Positions 12,618 through 25,200 of a stretch of 64,000 nucleotides of DNA are shown here, piece by piece (the stretch's first letter is position 1; every line of letters starts with the position of its first letter). The notes beneath the pieces are model-generated. The model searched no databases, was not told the DNA's origin, and saw only the letters and a program-made list of their open reading frames with translations. This DNA comes from Rhabdornis inornatus (Eukaryota > Chordata > Aves > Passeriformes > Rhabdornithidae). The stretch covers positions 1,054,001 to 1,118,000 of the forward strand of contig VWZS01009934.1 in NCBI GenBank assembly GCA_013397075.1, in the 5' to 3' direction. The translations under genes were made by a program, and so were the position numbers.

Positions 12618-12838
12618 AATAGAAGGATATTAGGAAAAATTTCTTAACTGAAAAAGATGACAAGCACTGGAACAGGCTGTCCAGTGAAGCTGTGGAATCA
12701 CCATCCCTGTAAGTGTTAAAGGAAACATGTAGATGTGGGACTTACAGATATGGTTTAGTGGTGGATCTGGCAGAGCTGGGTTATTGGTTGGACCCGACAG
12801 TCTTAGAGGTGTTTCCCAATCTTAACGATTCTATAATT
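12618..12838 (+). mobile_element. CR1 LINE, 3' end fragment
   Basis: From about 12621 the sequence follows the avian CR1 3' region: gatattaggaaaaatttctt, then the 'ggaacaggctgtccag' block, the 'tggtttagtggtggatctgg' block and the terminal 'cttaacgattctat' near 12820-12835. It is 5'-truncated, as most CR1 copies are, and several percent diverged. It belongs to the same 3'-end type as the copies at 18227 and 63043. The 12713-13075 open frame runs across it and is not a gene. Confidence 0.92.
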
Positions 12839-12840
12839 TT

Positions 12841-15800
12841 CAAGACCAGAACCAAAGCAAGCAGTTTGCTTAAATATGTTTCTGATTTGAAAGCTGCGCT
12901 GACTCTGAGCACATTGGCGAGAGGAAAGGAGGGGTCAGACAGAAGCAGCCCTGCTTCCTCCATACCATTTCCTACTGCATACTCTGCTCTCTGGCAGCAG
13001 CCAGTAACTATATCAGACGTCACAGGACAGCTTCTCTGCCTGAACGACTGGGTTGTTTATAAAACTACGAATTAAGGCAGCATTATTAACCACACAAAGA
13101 AGCCACCTCTCCTCTTGTTTGCGCGTGGGTTACCCATGGCGCTACTCACAGGCCTTATCTCAACACATTCTTTTCCAACCAAGCCACTGAGAAACAACAG
13201 AGACTTTCTAAACCTCTGTTTGGAAATCTTATCACTCACTCAACAAGAGCCTTAAACGGACTATCAGGAGTCCCACAAGTACAGCACAGGTGAAAAAAAA
13301 AAAATAAATTCAGTTCTATCCATACTATCTGCCACAGTAGCTTTGCAGAAGCAAATGTGATATTACCCCCTGCAACAAAGAGGTCTAATCTCAACAGTTC
13401 AGTGGGTGAAGCCCTCACCATTGAAAAGGATGGGAAAACTCATCAGTTTAATGATGCAAGGGTGTCCCTGCCCTGCAGTCTGATATTCCTGGTGGCCAAG
13501 GCCAGCAAAAACAACAGAAATACAGTGTCAGAGAGAAACAGTGCATTGTCTGACTGCTCTGTTTCACAAATTAGACAAACAGAATTTTAATAGCTTTTGT
13601 ACAGTTTATACTCAATTCCTTTATTTGCATTTTGTCCAAGAGCAGCAATGCTGTATTTGTGGAGAATTTTTTAAAATACTTTTTTTTCTAAATAAATGAA
13701 AAGAGTACATTCAAGAGAAACAGCTACATTATGCTTAGCAATGAACTAATTATTACAAAATATGCACTCATCCCAAAAGAATTCTAGCCTACTATTTAGC
13801 CCATTTGATAATTCAATTCAAATGCAGACAATATTTGAAAATTACACAAACACACTTGCACGTAAAAAGACAGCAACTGTGTTTAATATAGACAATTAGT
13901 GCAATTACAATAATTTCTCATCCAAGTTATGTGTGCCGTTGATTCTGAGTGCATCTCTCAGCATTAGACCTGCTGGACTCCCCCACTCCTCCTGCAGCAC
14001 ATGAAGGTCAGCTGCTTTTAATGCCGGAAATTCAGTGAAACAGCTTGGTTTGTTATTGTATTGGAACTGGTTTTAGTCAGGGCAGCTCACAGCTAAATGG
14101 CAGGCAGAGCAAGCAAATTCAATTAAAATAGCTCTGAGGCAAAAAGGAGATGAGTGTATTAGGAAAATATAAGTGGGATTAAATGGGCGCTACAAGAGCA
14201 CCACCAGCCCACATCACAACCCTGTCTTTCCCTCTTTCATAGCCATGTTTATCTCTAACAATGAAGAATATTTTAAAATAGGTTGCTCCATTTCACAACT
14301 TTATCTTATCTTGGCATGCAGCAAGCAGGCACAGAAGAGCCAGGTTTTCACCAATCCTGCCACACCAATCCTTCCCTGTGTCAGAGAAAACACATAGTCC
14401 AAAACACATAGTCTGAAGTATCCCTCTTTCCCAAGTTTATTTTTTGTCCCCCACCAGAGAGAGAAAGCACAAAGAGCATCCTCTCTGCATGATGTCAGGC
14501 TGAGCACAGACAGGACATGAGCTGCCACAAACCTCTGAGTGAAGAGGAGGGGAAGAGTAAGGCACAGCCCTCACAGCTCCAGTGCTGCTCTGCCAGGAAC
14601 TTCAGAAATTAGCCTGAAAGTTACTCAGGCCAGCAGAAACATTGCCAATATTCACAGATTGACACGAATGGTCACAGAATCCTTTTTTTTTTCTTTTCTT
14701 TTTTTTTTTTTCCTGGCTTTAAACCATTGCAAGACATTGTTCTACATGCGATCAAGGGTAATATAACATTTTCTTGGACTCACAGCTCAGGATGGGAGTA
14801 GTTTGGGGCCTGTTCTCTAGAGCTCACTTTAATCTAAAGAGTCCTAGAGAAGAACTTCACCTGTGAACTCTGCAGCCCCCCCAAGAGCCTTGTCTTCTGT
14901 TCTAGGGCTCATCCATGCCTTGCTTTGCAATTACTTAATGAAATTCCTTCCCTTCATCATTGCTTGTGGCACCACTTTTATTTCCCAGCTGCACAAAACT
15001 ATCTCGATAAGGGAGAATCAAACCCTTTTTAGTCTCACCATATATCAGAGAGTCCTACATCATACAGAAGAGCAGCAGGAATAAAACTAACATTTTATAT
15101 TCAACTTATTTCTGTTGAAATATAATAATAAGAGAGTCTCTTTTATTTTTTAATTTTTAAATCAACTGCATATGTGTTTGCATAACATTTACCCTAGACC
15201 CTAACAAAAATTTGTTTCCAAAGGGTCTCTGTTGCTATAATAGCTGTGATGTGCAGCTACATCCTTCTCCACCAGCACTGGATCAGATACCAGGACTCAT
15301 CCAAACTACCAATTCGGTCTGTTTCTGTGACTCTGACACAAGTTTAAAAAAAAGTCATCAAAGCAAAGTTCAAGTAATGCACATTACACAAGTTCAACCT
15401 CAAAGTTTTACTTGTCAGAGCTAACTAAAACCAGGCATTTTCTGAACTAATGTGAGTCAAACAAAGCTGTTTGTGGTTGTTGTTTTGCTGGATTTTTTTT
15501 TCCCTTTTTTTCTTTTCTTAGCAACAAAGTAACAGCTCTTCAAGCACAAATGCTTTATTTTCTCAAACTTGGCCAAATTTTCTTGCGGTTTACATGATAG
15601 CCTTAATAATCAGCAAACTAATGAACTTGGGATAAAGACAGACCTCAGAGGACAATGAATAAAATCTTTTCTGTCCTTAGTACCATCTACTACTAGGGCC
15701 ACCTTTTTAAGGAAGATAAAGTATTTTTCTCCTGTATTTTCCTTTTTTCCCTCACACCCAATTTATTTCACAGTTTTAGTGATCCCCTTCAGATGTCAAT

Positions 15801-17702
15801 ATGAAAACAACACATAATGCACATAAACAATCATTAATATACATAAAGCCACTTTATTAATTCTTCTCTTGTAGCATCTCAGAACTCCAGGCAGTGAAAA
15901 GAGCTAAAGCACACTATAACCTTTACACATCAACAACAGGTAACCCTCGCTTTACACAGCCAGGATTAAGACTAGAAACAGCACTAAAGCGAAATTATTT
16001 TGAAACTAAACCCCCTTTTCACAGTGAATCCCAGCAATTTAACATTTCTTACAAATAATTATGTTTATGTTGTGTCTAGAGCAAGTGTAACTTGGCAGGA
16101 TTGCAACACTCAGCAGACAGATATGGCAGCGGGAGAAAAGATAGCAACTCTAAAAATAAAGGCTCCAACAGTATCACAAGCAGGAGCCAAAATTCAGAAG
16201 AAATATGTATTCACTGTCAGTGAGGTTAAAGAACTGTTGGAAACCCATGCAGCAGAACAGTCCACTCAGCCTCTGAAAAACAATTTTACCTTTTCTTTAA
16301 GTGAAATGGATAAGACAACCCAGACTTCTCCTTTTATATCAGTAATGCTGAGTAATGCAAGAAGACTGAGAAACTTCAGAGGAATCATAAGGGCAATGCT
16401 TGCAATAAAAAAAAAAATCGACAAAACTAATAGGAACACAATTTTATAGGTAAAATTATCCACCAGAATACATTAGCATTATGCAAGTCAATACTTAGAA
16501 ATGGCAGAATTAAGTTGCCTTCTACTGCTGCGCTATGTTCAACTTTCCTCTTTCTTCTTTTTTGTTGGCCAGGAAGGAACTGCTGCCTTATCCAGTGGAA
16601 AAGGTAAAGAGTATTTAAGGAATTGAATCATGAAGACAGAGTTATCAATTTCCTTGCTTTTTTACTTGCTTTCCTGTGCTGCTTAACACTGATAAACGAG
16701 CACTGGAAGAATAGCCATCAATACTGATAATTGCCATCCTTCCAGCCACATTTTCTATACAGGGGACTGGGCCACACACATTAATGTCAAAAGCATCCAT
16801 CAGTTTGGGATGCCCAAGTAGTGCCACCCAGGCAAGATCATTTACACCACATGGTATCTTCTAGCACAATCCCAATACTTCTCAGCTGCAGCTCATCATT
16901 TTTGTACTGAGATTCTCAAATCACAGCTCAAACCTAAGAAAAGGGAAAATTCAGATAATTGACATAGCCTCACTAGGGAACTTCCAGGTAATGGACAGGA
17001 CTGAATGGATCTGTCCAGTCCAGCCTGCTACTTCATCACTCCCATGGCCTTGCCCTATTTATTGCAGCCCTTCTGCAAAATATAAACAGGAGACTGGCCA
17101 GCTTCTGAGCACACCACTAAACAAGTGCTACCTAGGACAAAGCAAAGATATCACTCTCTAGTCCCTTCCCCTGACTTGTTTCTGTCCTGCTTCCTTCTTT
17201 CCCCCTACTTTCTGATCTTCATCTCACTCTCTACTCAGAGGTTTCTCTTCCATCCATCCCTAGTCTTTACCAACTTGAACTCAAATCCTCACTGAACATA
17301 AAGTTTTTGTGCAGAACTTCACTCAGTAAGGCCTTGCCAAAAAGCCATTCAGCCTGCCAAGCTAATAGGCTTTGCCTGAAAGCACAAGAACAAGAGAACT
17401 TTTGAGAAAGAAAAAAATCCTAATACAGGTAAAACAATATATTATCCTTTCATTCCTGAAAACAAATTTAAGATAATTTTGGCTTGCAAAAAAATCCAAA
17501 TCCCATCTCTTCCCCTCCAGGTGAGGTATACGCTTCTTTTGGATAAAAGAGTTAGCTAAGTATTTCAAATCGGGAGTAATTACGGATTGAAAAATACTTT
17601 CCATGAGAAACACCTGACTAGAATAAAAAATGCTAAATACACCAAAAAATGCTAATAACATGATAAAAATTAAAAGACTTCAAAAAAGCATAGGATTTTA
17701 AT
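12841..17702. other. Non-coding DNA, no gene recognised
   Basis: AT-rich sequence. T-rich stretches lie at 14683-14711 and 15490-15520. A 149-codon frame at 16000-16449 (+) is the most protein-like open frame here but matches no family I know. The block 13870-14180 has an even base composition with TAAT/ATTA-type sites and could be a conserved non-coding element, which cannot be judged without alignment. Confidence 0.55.
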
Positions 17703-18540
17703 TGAATCATCGAATAATTATGATTGGAATTGGCCTCAAAATCATTAAGTCCTATCTCCTTGCTGAAAGCAAGGTTAACTTCAAAGTTAGGTCAGACTGT
17801 TCAAGCATTTGCTCTGTCAAGTTCTGAATATCTTCAAGGATGAAGACTGAATATTCCCTGTGCAATGTGTGCTGATATTTGACCATCTTTACCATGAAAT
17901 TTGGTTTTTTACACCTAGCAGGAAATCCTGCTGCTTCTGTACACTTTCAGGATAAGGCTGATCCACCTGATTTATAAAATATTTGTAAGATTCCCCTTTG
18001 ATTAATTTCTTCTCTGGGATGGATAAGGTCACACTTTCCACCTCTCTTGGTCCTTCATTTCATTCTGCAGCCTCCTTTCTATCTAGATAACCTTCATTCT
18101 GAAAATGAAAGCCTTTCTTCCACGGGAGCAGGACCCAAAACTGGGCACAAGACTCCGGATATAACCTGTCTTTGGCTGACTAGGGAGGACTTCTCTCAAC
18201 ATTCCATCTGTGCTCTTTTTTAACCATGGACATGGTTTAGTGGAAGATTTGGCAGTGTTATGCTTATGGCTGGACTTAATAATCTGAAAGGTCTTTTCCA
18301 ACCTAAATGATTTTATGGTCTGTGATTCTGTTGTTGCCCTTCACTGCTGACTTACGTTCAGCTTGCCCACCAAAAGGACTCATAGGTCCTTTCCTGGAGT
18401 CCTGTTACTGAGGCAGCCATCCCCCAGCCAGTGCTTATTCCCTCCTAGGTGCAGTTCTCCGCATTTTTCTTTGCTGAGCTTCACAGGGTTCCCTCTCAGT
18501 CCACTACTGCAGTTTTTTGTGGCTCTCCCTAACTCCTAAA
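17703..18540 (-). mobile_element. Old CR1 LINE fragment, interrupted by a second CR1
   Basis: Read on the - strand this is a diverged CR1. The element's 3' terminus is at the left edge (gaatcatcgaataattatga, 17704-17723). Further right come remnants of the block with 'gaccatctttaccatgaa' (near 17881) and the block with 'cacaagactccggatataac' (near 18147). The copy then breaks at about 18200-18226 and resumes at about 18333 with the counterpart of the 'gctcatgttcagc' and 'cctaggtgcag' segments of the 3' part of the CR1 ORF2 region, ending near 18540. The intervening 18227-18330 is a CR1 3' end in the opposite orientation. Divergence is high, so this copy is much older than its insert. Confidence 0.75.
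18227..18330 (+). mobile_element. CR1 3' end nested inside an older CR1
   Basis: Typical 3' terminal segment: ggacatggtttagtggaaga, then 'ctggacttaataatctgaaa', 'ggtcttttccaacctaaatg' and a terminal 'tctgtgattctg'. It lies in the + orientation inside the - strand CR1 at 17703-18540, whose two halves are homologous to adjacent CR1 segments. This places the insertion after the older copy. I see no convincing target-site duplication, which is usual for CR1. Confidence 0.88.
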
Positions 18541-21478
18541 AAACCCCAGTTCTTTGCATGGCACTGTAATGGTGAATGGGAATCACACTCACCAAGAGAA
18601 GAGTCTTTGGACCATAAAGTCACCTGGTAGGATGGTCCATCCAGACCTGGATCCTAGCACACCTCTTAACAGCTCGTGTCCAAACCTAGGATTGAGACAC
18701 TCCTGCTCAGTCAGGGAACCCCTCACTGTCCATTGCTCTCAAAGGCAGCCCCATTAATGCAGGGAAAACTCTACAGGTTCAGGAAGCCTTCATTAGAAAA
18801 GGTCCCCCAAACCACTTCCCACAGAAGGAACAGGATATGTTTCTTCCATCATCACTTCTGGAAATACTGACTACCCTCATCTGAAGGCAGAACACAAGCT
18901 AGGAAGCACTAAACCAGATGTGCAACAAGAAGAAATGATGGATCTTTTGGGGAACAAGATGAAGGATGTAGAATTGACAGGTTTCTTTTTCTGCACTCCG
19001 AAAAGAGCGTGAAGCTGATGGATGATTGCTTTTAAGGAACATACTGTTAAAAATGTTGGCAACATATTATCGACCTCTAGGGTCTACTTAATCAATTAAA
19101 ATGTCTGTCTCTGAAAGAATCAAATTAATATTAGACACAAAAGTTGAAGAAAAAGCAGAAAGCTGGAAAAAGGAATAGGTATAGCTGATTCATCCCTCTG
19201 AGATTCTTGTTTAATTATACTTTGCCCACAATGGAGAACGAATTGTTTCTCAAGCATAAAGTTCATGGAAGGTAAATCCATCCATTGTCACTGCAGCAAT
19301 GTACTGATGGTAGGATGCTGTGTTCCTACAATATTTAATTGACCCAGTAAGTGATGTGACTGGCTTCTCCCTAGACCCATTGTATGGCCCCACACCAAAG
19401 AGTTGATGGTGATCTCAGCACAAAACCAAGGGCATTGCAGTTGTACTGCTTGTCTGACAAAATACTTTAAGTGTCCCTGCTGTGGCCAGCTTTGCTTCCT
19501 CATCCTCTGCCCCTTCCCAAACTATTAAAGCACCATGTGCTACATTCCTAGGGGGTTTTTGGTGTGATTGCATTTGGTATCTCGCTCTCTGATAGAATGG
19601 TGGGAGGAGGGCTGCTACAACAGCACATGAACCTCACGACTTGTACTTGGCCAGATGTTTCTACTGTGGAACAAAAATAAAAAGAAAATAAAAGTTGCTG
19701 TTTGATAGCAGTTCAGCTCCACTTGTGGTTACCAGATTGGATGTCAGGGTCAAAAACTAGGCATGAAAAACACAGATCTGATGCTCTCTGTAGGAAGCCA
19801 GTTTCTCATCTGTCCCAAGCTGGCATGGCTCCACATTGGCAGTCTGGCTCCCAGTGTAAATGGGCTATAAACATGGTCTTTTCTTTATCTGCGTGGCTTG
19901 GGGTATCTTAAATTTGACAGTCACTGAATGAAACCTTACTCTGAAGTTTAGAGGCAAATTATTGAACTGACTTGTTAAATTACATTTCATTAGCTGTAGG
20001 AACATTACAATTTCAGCCTTTGCTATTTGAGCCTTCAATCTGATTTTGTCAAGACTCTTTTCCTGCACAATTTTCTAAAGCAAATTGTTCTGAAAGGTTG
20101 TGCAAATGGCATAAAGAGCAGCAATAGAGTAATGACTTTCCAAGCAATAGCCAGGGGTGGCAGGAATTCATTTTTTTTTATAGCAAAACAAAAATTTTCT
20201 AAGATTTCTCAGATCAACAGTTCTCAATGACTTCAAATTCTCAACCCAAAGGTGTAAACTCCAAGGAGCATGGCAATGTGAGAGCTTTGCACTCCTGTTT
20301 GTGAGTAGCCTCAGTCAGCTGAGATTTGATATGCATCACAGCAAAAGAATTGCCAGCTACCAGCAGAAAAGGAAAAGAACTGGAAAACCAAGTTTGGATT
20401 ACTTTTGTAATTCATCAGGTAGGTATTAAGGAAAATAAAAGAAGAGTGACTGATTCAAAGCCTGTAAGGAATTACTAGGTTTAAATTTACCTCTGGAGAG
20501 AATGAAATCACATCTGGAGCTCATTAACTTTTTCCACAGAAGCAGAGCATATTCATTTGTGAAATCTTAAACAGCATGAAATGATAGACATGTAAAATAA
20601 AATTAAAAAAAAAAACAAACAGATTCCAATAAAAGATTTTGAAAATAACAGCTTTAGGCATCATAAAGACCGTGGTCCTACAGAAGTTATTAAAAAATTT
20701 TAACAGAGTTTATTCACTTCCTAATATTATTCCGCATATTCTCATATATGATCGAGTTTTGTTTTCCGCTGTACTTGAGAAGAGCAGCCCCATGACAGTT
20801 TTAAGCTGTAGGTACTAAAACTGGCTGATGAACTTCAAGACCATGCTCTGAGCACAGCCTTGGCTTGGGAGGTTTTCAGGAGCAAGAAGAAATGCAGCCA
20901 CTGAATTAACACTTGATATTTTGGATCACATTACTTATTACCAAGGATTAAAAAGATTTGCATTTGCTTTTGGGTCACTTCAGAGAATAATTCAAAGAAA
21001 CAGGCTCAGGTTTCAAAAGCACTATAAGGCTTAGGGAGCCTTATCCAAGAGCTCTTTGCTGCTGCAATCATATGTGACATCAGAGAAGGTGATGAAGCTC
21101 CATCCCTGTGAACACCACTCAGAAAAAATGCAACACATCATCTCTTCAGTAAGCCAGATCTTTCCTGATTCAGACTGCTATCATTGCTGTGCTTGGGCAC
21201 TACTGGAGCACGATGCCAAGGACACAGGGGCTGTACTGGGGTGCTGGCTCACATTAGTTACAAATATCCTACAGAGCCTAAGGTTTTCCATTCCTGGACC
21301 TGCAATGCAAGTGAATGAAATCTGTGTTGAGGTGAAGCATACTCTCAAAAAAGCCAAACCAAATCTCAGAAACCTACCAAGGATTTATTTGTCCTGGCTG
21401 ATCTGCATTTACTCCTCCCATCACTACCACTAGCACCAGAATGAGGTATTCAGGTATAATAAAAACAATAATAAAAAT

Positions 21479-21504
21479 GAAAACCAAGTCTGAAAACCAA
21501 GTCT
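21479..21504. repeat. 13-bp tandem duplication
   Basis: The unit gaaaaccaagtct occurs twice in perfect tandem. A small local duplication with no evident function. Confidence 0.9.
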
Positions 21505-22238
21505 GCTATGACTTCTTGGGGAGGAAGTGGAGCAGAGGGAACCCCTAAAACATAATTTCCCACTCTAGTTTGAAATTGGTACAAAATGCAGCAAAATAAA
21601 GCCCTGCACAATGATGGAAATTTATGGTGTAAATGAAAAATCTCTGCAAGCACCAGACAGTAGGGCTCTTGCCTACTTCAGGATGCCCTGGAGCAACCCA
21701 CAGTCGGATTTGTCCTCAGCTTGGTTTGACCTCAAACAAGGACCTCTTCCATATTTGCAAACATGTGTTTCTCACAAGTATCATGGCTGAACACCAGAGG
21801 AAGGTTTTGGTGACAGCAGGCAAGAGGCATCAGATGAAGCCATGAAATCATGGAAAATACAGTGTATTTAAGGAAGTTAATGTTTATCATTTACAGAGAT
21901 GTCACTGTTGGATTTGGAGCACAGGAGGTTTGTACAGCCACAGCCCAGGCACCTGCTCTCTGCACAGATCCCAGGGCTGCTATTCCCCATTCCAAAGCAG
22001 CTCCTGGATAAACGAAATGAAGCAACCACAGCATGCAGCCCCAAGGGCTGCCACACCCTCACATATATTTCATCTGTGGTTCCTGCCACCTGAGAATGTC
22101 TCTGATTCGCAACAGAGACGCCTCACTGAGCAGCCAAAACATTCCCATCGGGTCACCAGCACTAACTGAGAGGAGGAAAAGAGTAATTTTAAAGTAGCAT
22201 AGCCTAGAAATTTTACCCAAGCCTCCAGAGCAGGGTTA

Positions 22239-22262
22239 AATTCTCCAGGAGGCTGGAGAATT
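22239..22262. repeat. Perfect 10-bp hairpin with a 4-base loop
   Basis: The arms aattctccag (22239-22248) and ctggagaatt (22253-22262) are exact reverse complements around the loop gagg. There is no T-run after it and no RNA gene context, so it is reported as a structural inverted repeat only. Confidence 0.9.
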
Positions 22263-25200
22263 ATTTCACCTTGCCAAAACCATCTTTGTTCTCCTGAGTG
22301 CTTCCTAACTCACAAAGCGTGTAAAATATTCTAGTCTTATAAGCATGACAGAGTTCTCTATTAAAGACAAAACCACAGCCCACACTTTCCACCCCCCCAC
22401 CAAGAAAAAAAAATAAAAACAACAACAAAAAAAAAACCCAAAAGAAATCAAAACAAACCTAAATCCAACCTAGTAAAGAGCTCTGCCATTACTGAAAACA
22501 GAGATAACCCAATCCTACTCACCAGTGGTACCCATGCTGTGGAAAACTCAAAGCGTTCTGAATTTTTACGCTGTAAGGATGAGAGCTATAAGCTGAAGGT
22601 GATCCCTTTAGACATTTTATTCCTACTCCTCTTAGTGTGTTTAGTAAAAATGCCACATGTATTCTATAGGGCAAAAAGTCAGACCAGAGAATTCTATATG
22701 CAATGCGTGAATAAACCAGATCATCATCTAAGCAATTATAGTGTTATATAGAGGGGAAAAACATTTGTATATAAGGAAACAAAGTATTCTTACAAAGTAA
22801 TCAGGAAAGAACTTGCAGTTACCAGCTGGCCAGCAGCAGATCTGCTGCAAATTTACTTTAGGTTTTCAGCAATATTCACATTCCTACATCTTGAATTTGA
22901 GAGAAGCAGAAACTTGAGAAACAAAAATTATTAACCTCTTAAAACAAACCAAAGAAAAAGACCTGGACATAATTCACGTTAGTGCATTAGTGCTTTTGAA
23001 GTACATTCCTCGCGTCTCACAATGAATTTTATCTTATACTCTCACTTCCCTTTCCAAAACTTCCAATACCAGGGGCAGAACATGTATCAATGTCATAGAA
23101 AATACCATTGCTACACACTTTCTTTGGAGAAAAAGTAAAATTTAAAAAGTGTGTTTAACTTCTTCCCAAAGGATCAAGAGTACCAAGCAGAAAAACCTGC
23201 TCACTAGAGCTGTCACAGGGGTAGAGGATTTTGAGGATCTGCACCAAATCTGCAGGAATGCGAGAGCCATTCCTGTAGCCAGGTGGCTGTCAAGGAGTGA
23301 TGGATTACTTACTCAGCCAAATTACAGGAACAATCAATTTTGAGGTGATTTGCTTGATTTTAAATCCTGATTGTGACTCAAAACAATCACCCTTAACATC
23401 ATGCTGGTACCACTGTAAGAGACTTCATCAGGATCTGTGTTTCCATTAGGCAAAAAACCACAATCAAACCCTCCAGCTGCAGCTGCGTAAAGAGCAGCTG
23501 CACTTTGCCAGGACATATTCTGAACCCAAGATTAAACCAGAGCCTCTATCCACCCTGACTGACAAAACAGAGTTTCACAACGGAAGCGGGAAGTAGAGAA
23601 AAGTCTCCATCTGGGCTGACCCATGGATACTTTTCCTCTACTCGTATGCAATAATATAACCATGTATACACAGCCAGAGCACAGTATTGAAGAATAGGAC
23701 ATTTTTTTATTAGTTCTTAATGTTTTACTATCTGTCCATGCCAAGATAACCACAGATCGTATCTCATCAAATGCATAACGAGCCAAATTATACTCTACTA
23801 CTGTAAATTGGTGAAGGTCCATTGATCTCATTACAGGAGAGCAATTTACACTTGCAAAGAGGGTGGGGGAATACTTCTAAATGAGGAAAGAGAACAAATC
23901 CCTTAATCATGGGAAACCTGATTCAGGAACAAAATGCGCACAGATGATTGCCCCTTTTTTTTTTCAGCTGAACAGCTGTATTTATGCCAAATATTCACAC
24001 TCAAGAGTTAAATAGTTTTAGAACAACTTACTGAGCTTCAGAGACTTCGAGGACTCTCTACAGTGCTTGCAGAGTTGAATAAAAGCAGTTTCCTTCCCCT
24101 GCAAAGCCGCTAACGCCTGGGACTCACTTGGCATTCCTAAAGCATTCCTCCCTCCATCCCTTAGCAATGATAGCCAAGGCCACTGACCACCAGCCACCCT
24201 ATTCACCCTGTCCTCTACAGCCACCACGGAGGACACTGCCAAATGCAATGCAGAAATCAGAGCAGCACCTCTGCTAATGTAATTGCCAAATTGTCTGGTG
24301 AACTCGATGCATGCGTTTTATAAATTTGGGGCAGGGGGAAGAATTCAGAAGCAAATAAGATACCCTGATCTCTCTACCATGCACTGCCTCATAAAAACTT
24401 TAAAAAAAAAACAAAAGAAATAACACTTTAAAAATCAAAATATCAGTAGACTTTTACTCTATAAAATGATGATTTGTTTACATTTCCTCTTGGTATGTGA
24501 TAGTATATATCTTGCTACAATGTAGGCTAGGTAGGGAAACACATTTCAACATGAACCTATAGAAACTGCTTGTAAGTGAACAAATAGACATATCAGAAAA
24601 TTACCTATTTTTGCATTGTGTATTAATAGTTTTCAAGCATATGAATCTAAAGGTATAATTTTTAAAATACTATAATGAAGAACTCTTCCTATTAAAATTG
24701 ATTATTTGGTATACACAGGCTTACATGGAAACTTCCAAACCAGCTCGATAGAAGTTACTTAATTCTAGCATACAGCATGAAGTTGAAGGACAAAAGAGCA
24801 AACCAAAATGGCTTCAACAGGTATAATTCAGTTTATTTGGCAGAAGTTATTTCTCACATATAATATTTAAAAAAAGAAAAAAGCTTATACAGCTTGATTC
24901 CACATGCAGCTCAGAAAAAGGCTGAGAAGATGCCAAAGGAAGATAATTAACTAGAGAGAATCTTTTCCAATGGTCCTTCCAGACAGTTGTCATCAAAAGA
25001 GAAAAATTTTCTCTGCTAGGCAAGAGGCCATAGACATCACCCAGGATCCTATGGATCTCTGATGGGATACTTGTAAAACCAACAGTACATTTTGGGGGAT
25101 TTCTTAGTTTTTTGGTTTTTGGAGTTTGTTTATAATGATGTGTACCGGTATAGTGTTTTTCCATCAACTGCTGCTGCTCTGACCAATGGGTTATGTTGAA

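Noticed and set aside
18550..18800. Possible continuation of the old - strand CR1
   Set aside because: A few scattered similarities to CR1 ORF2 were noticed, but they are too weak and interrupted to separate from chance by eye.
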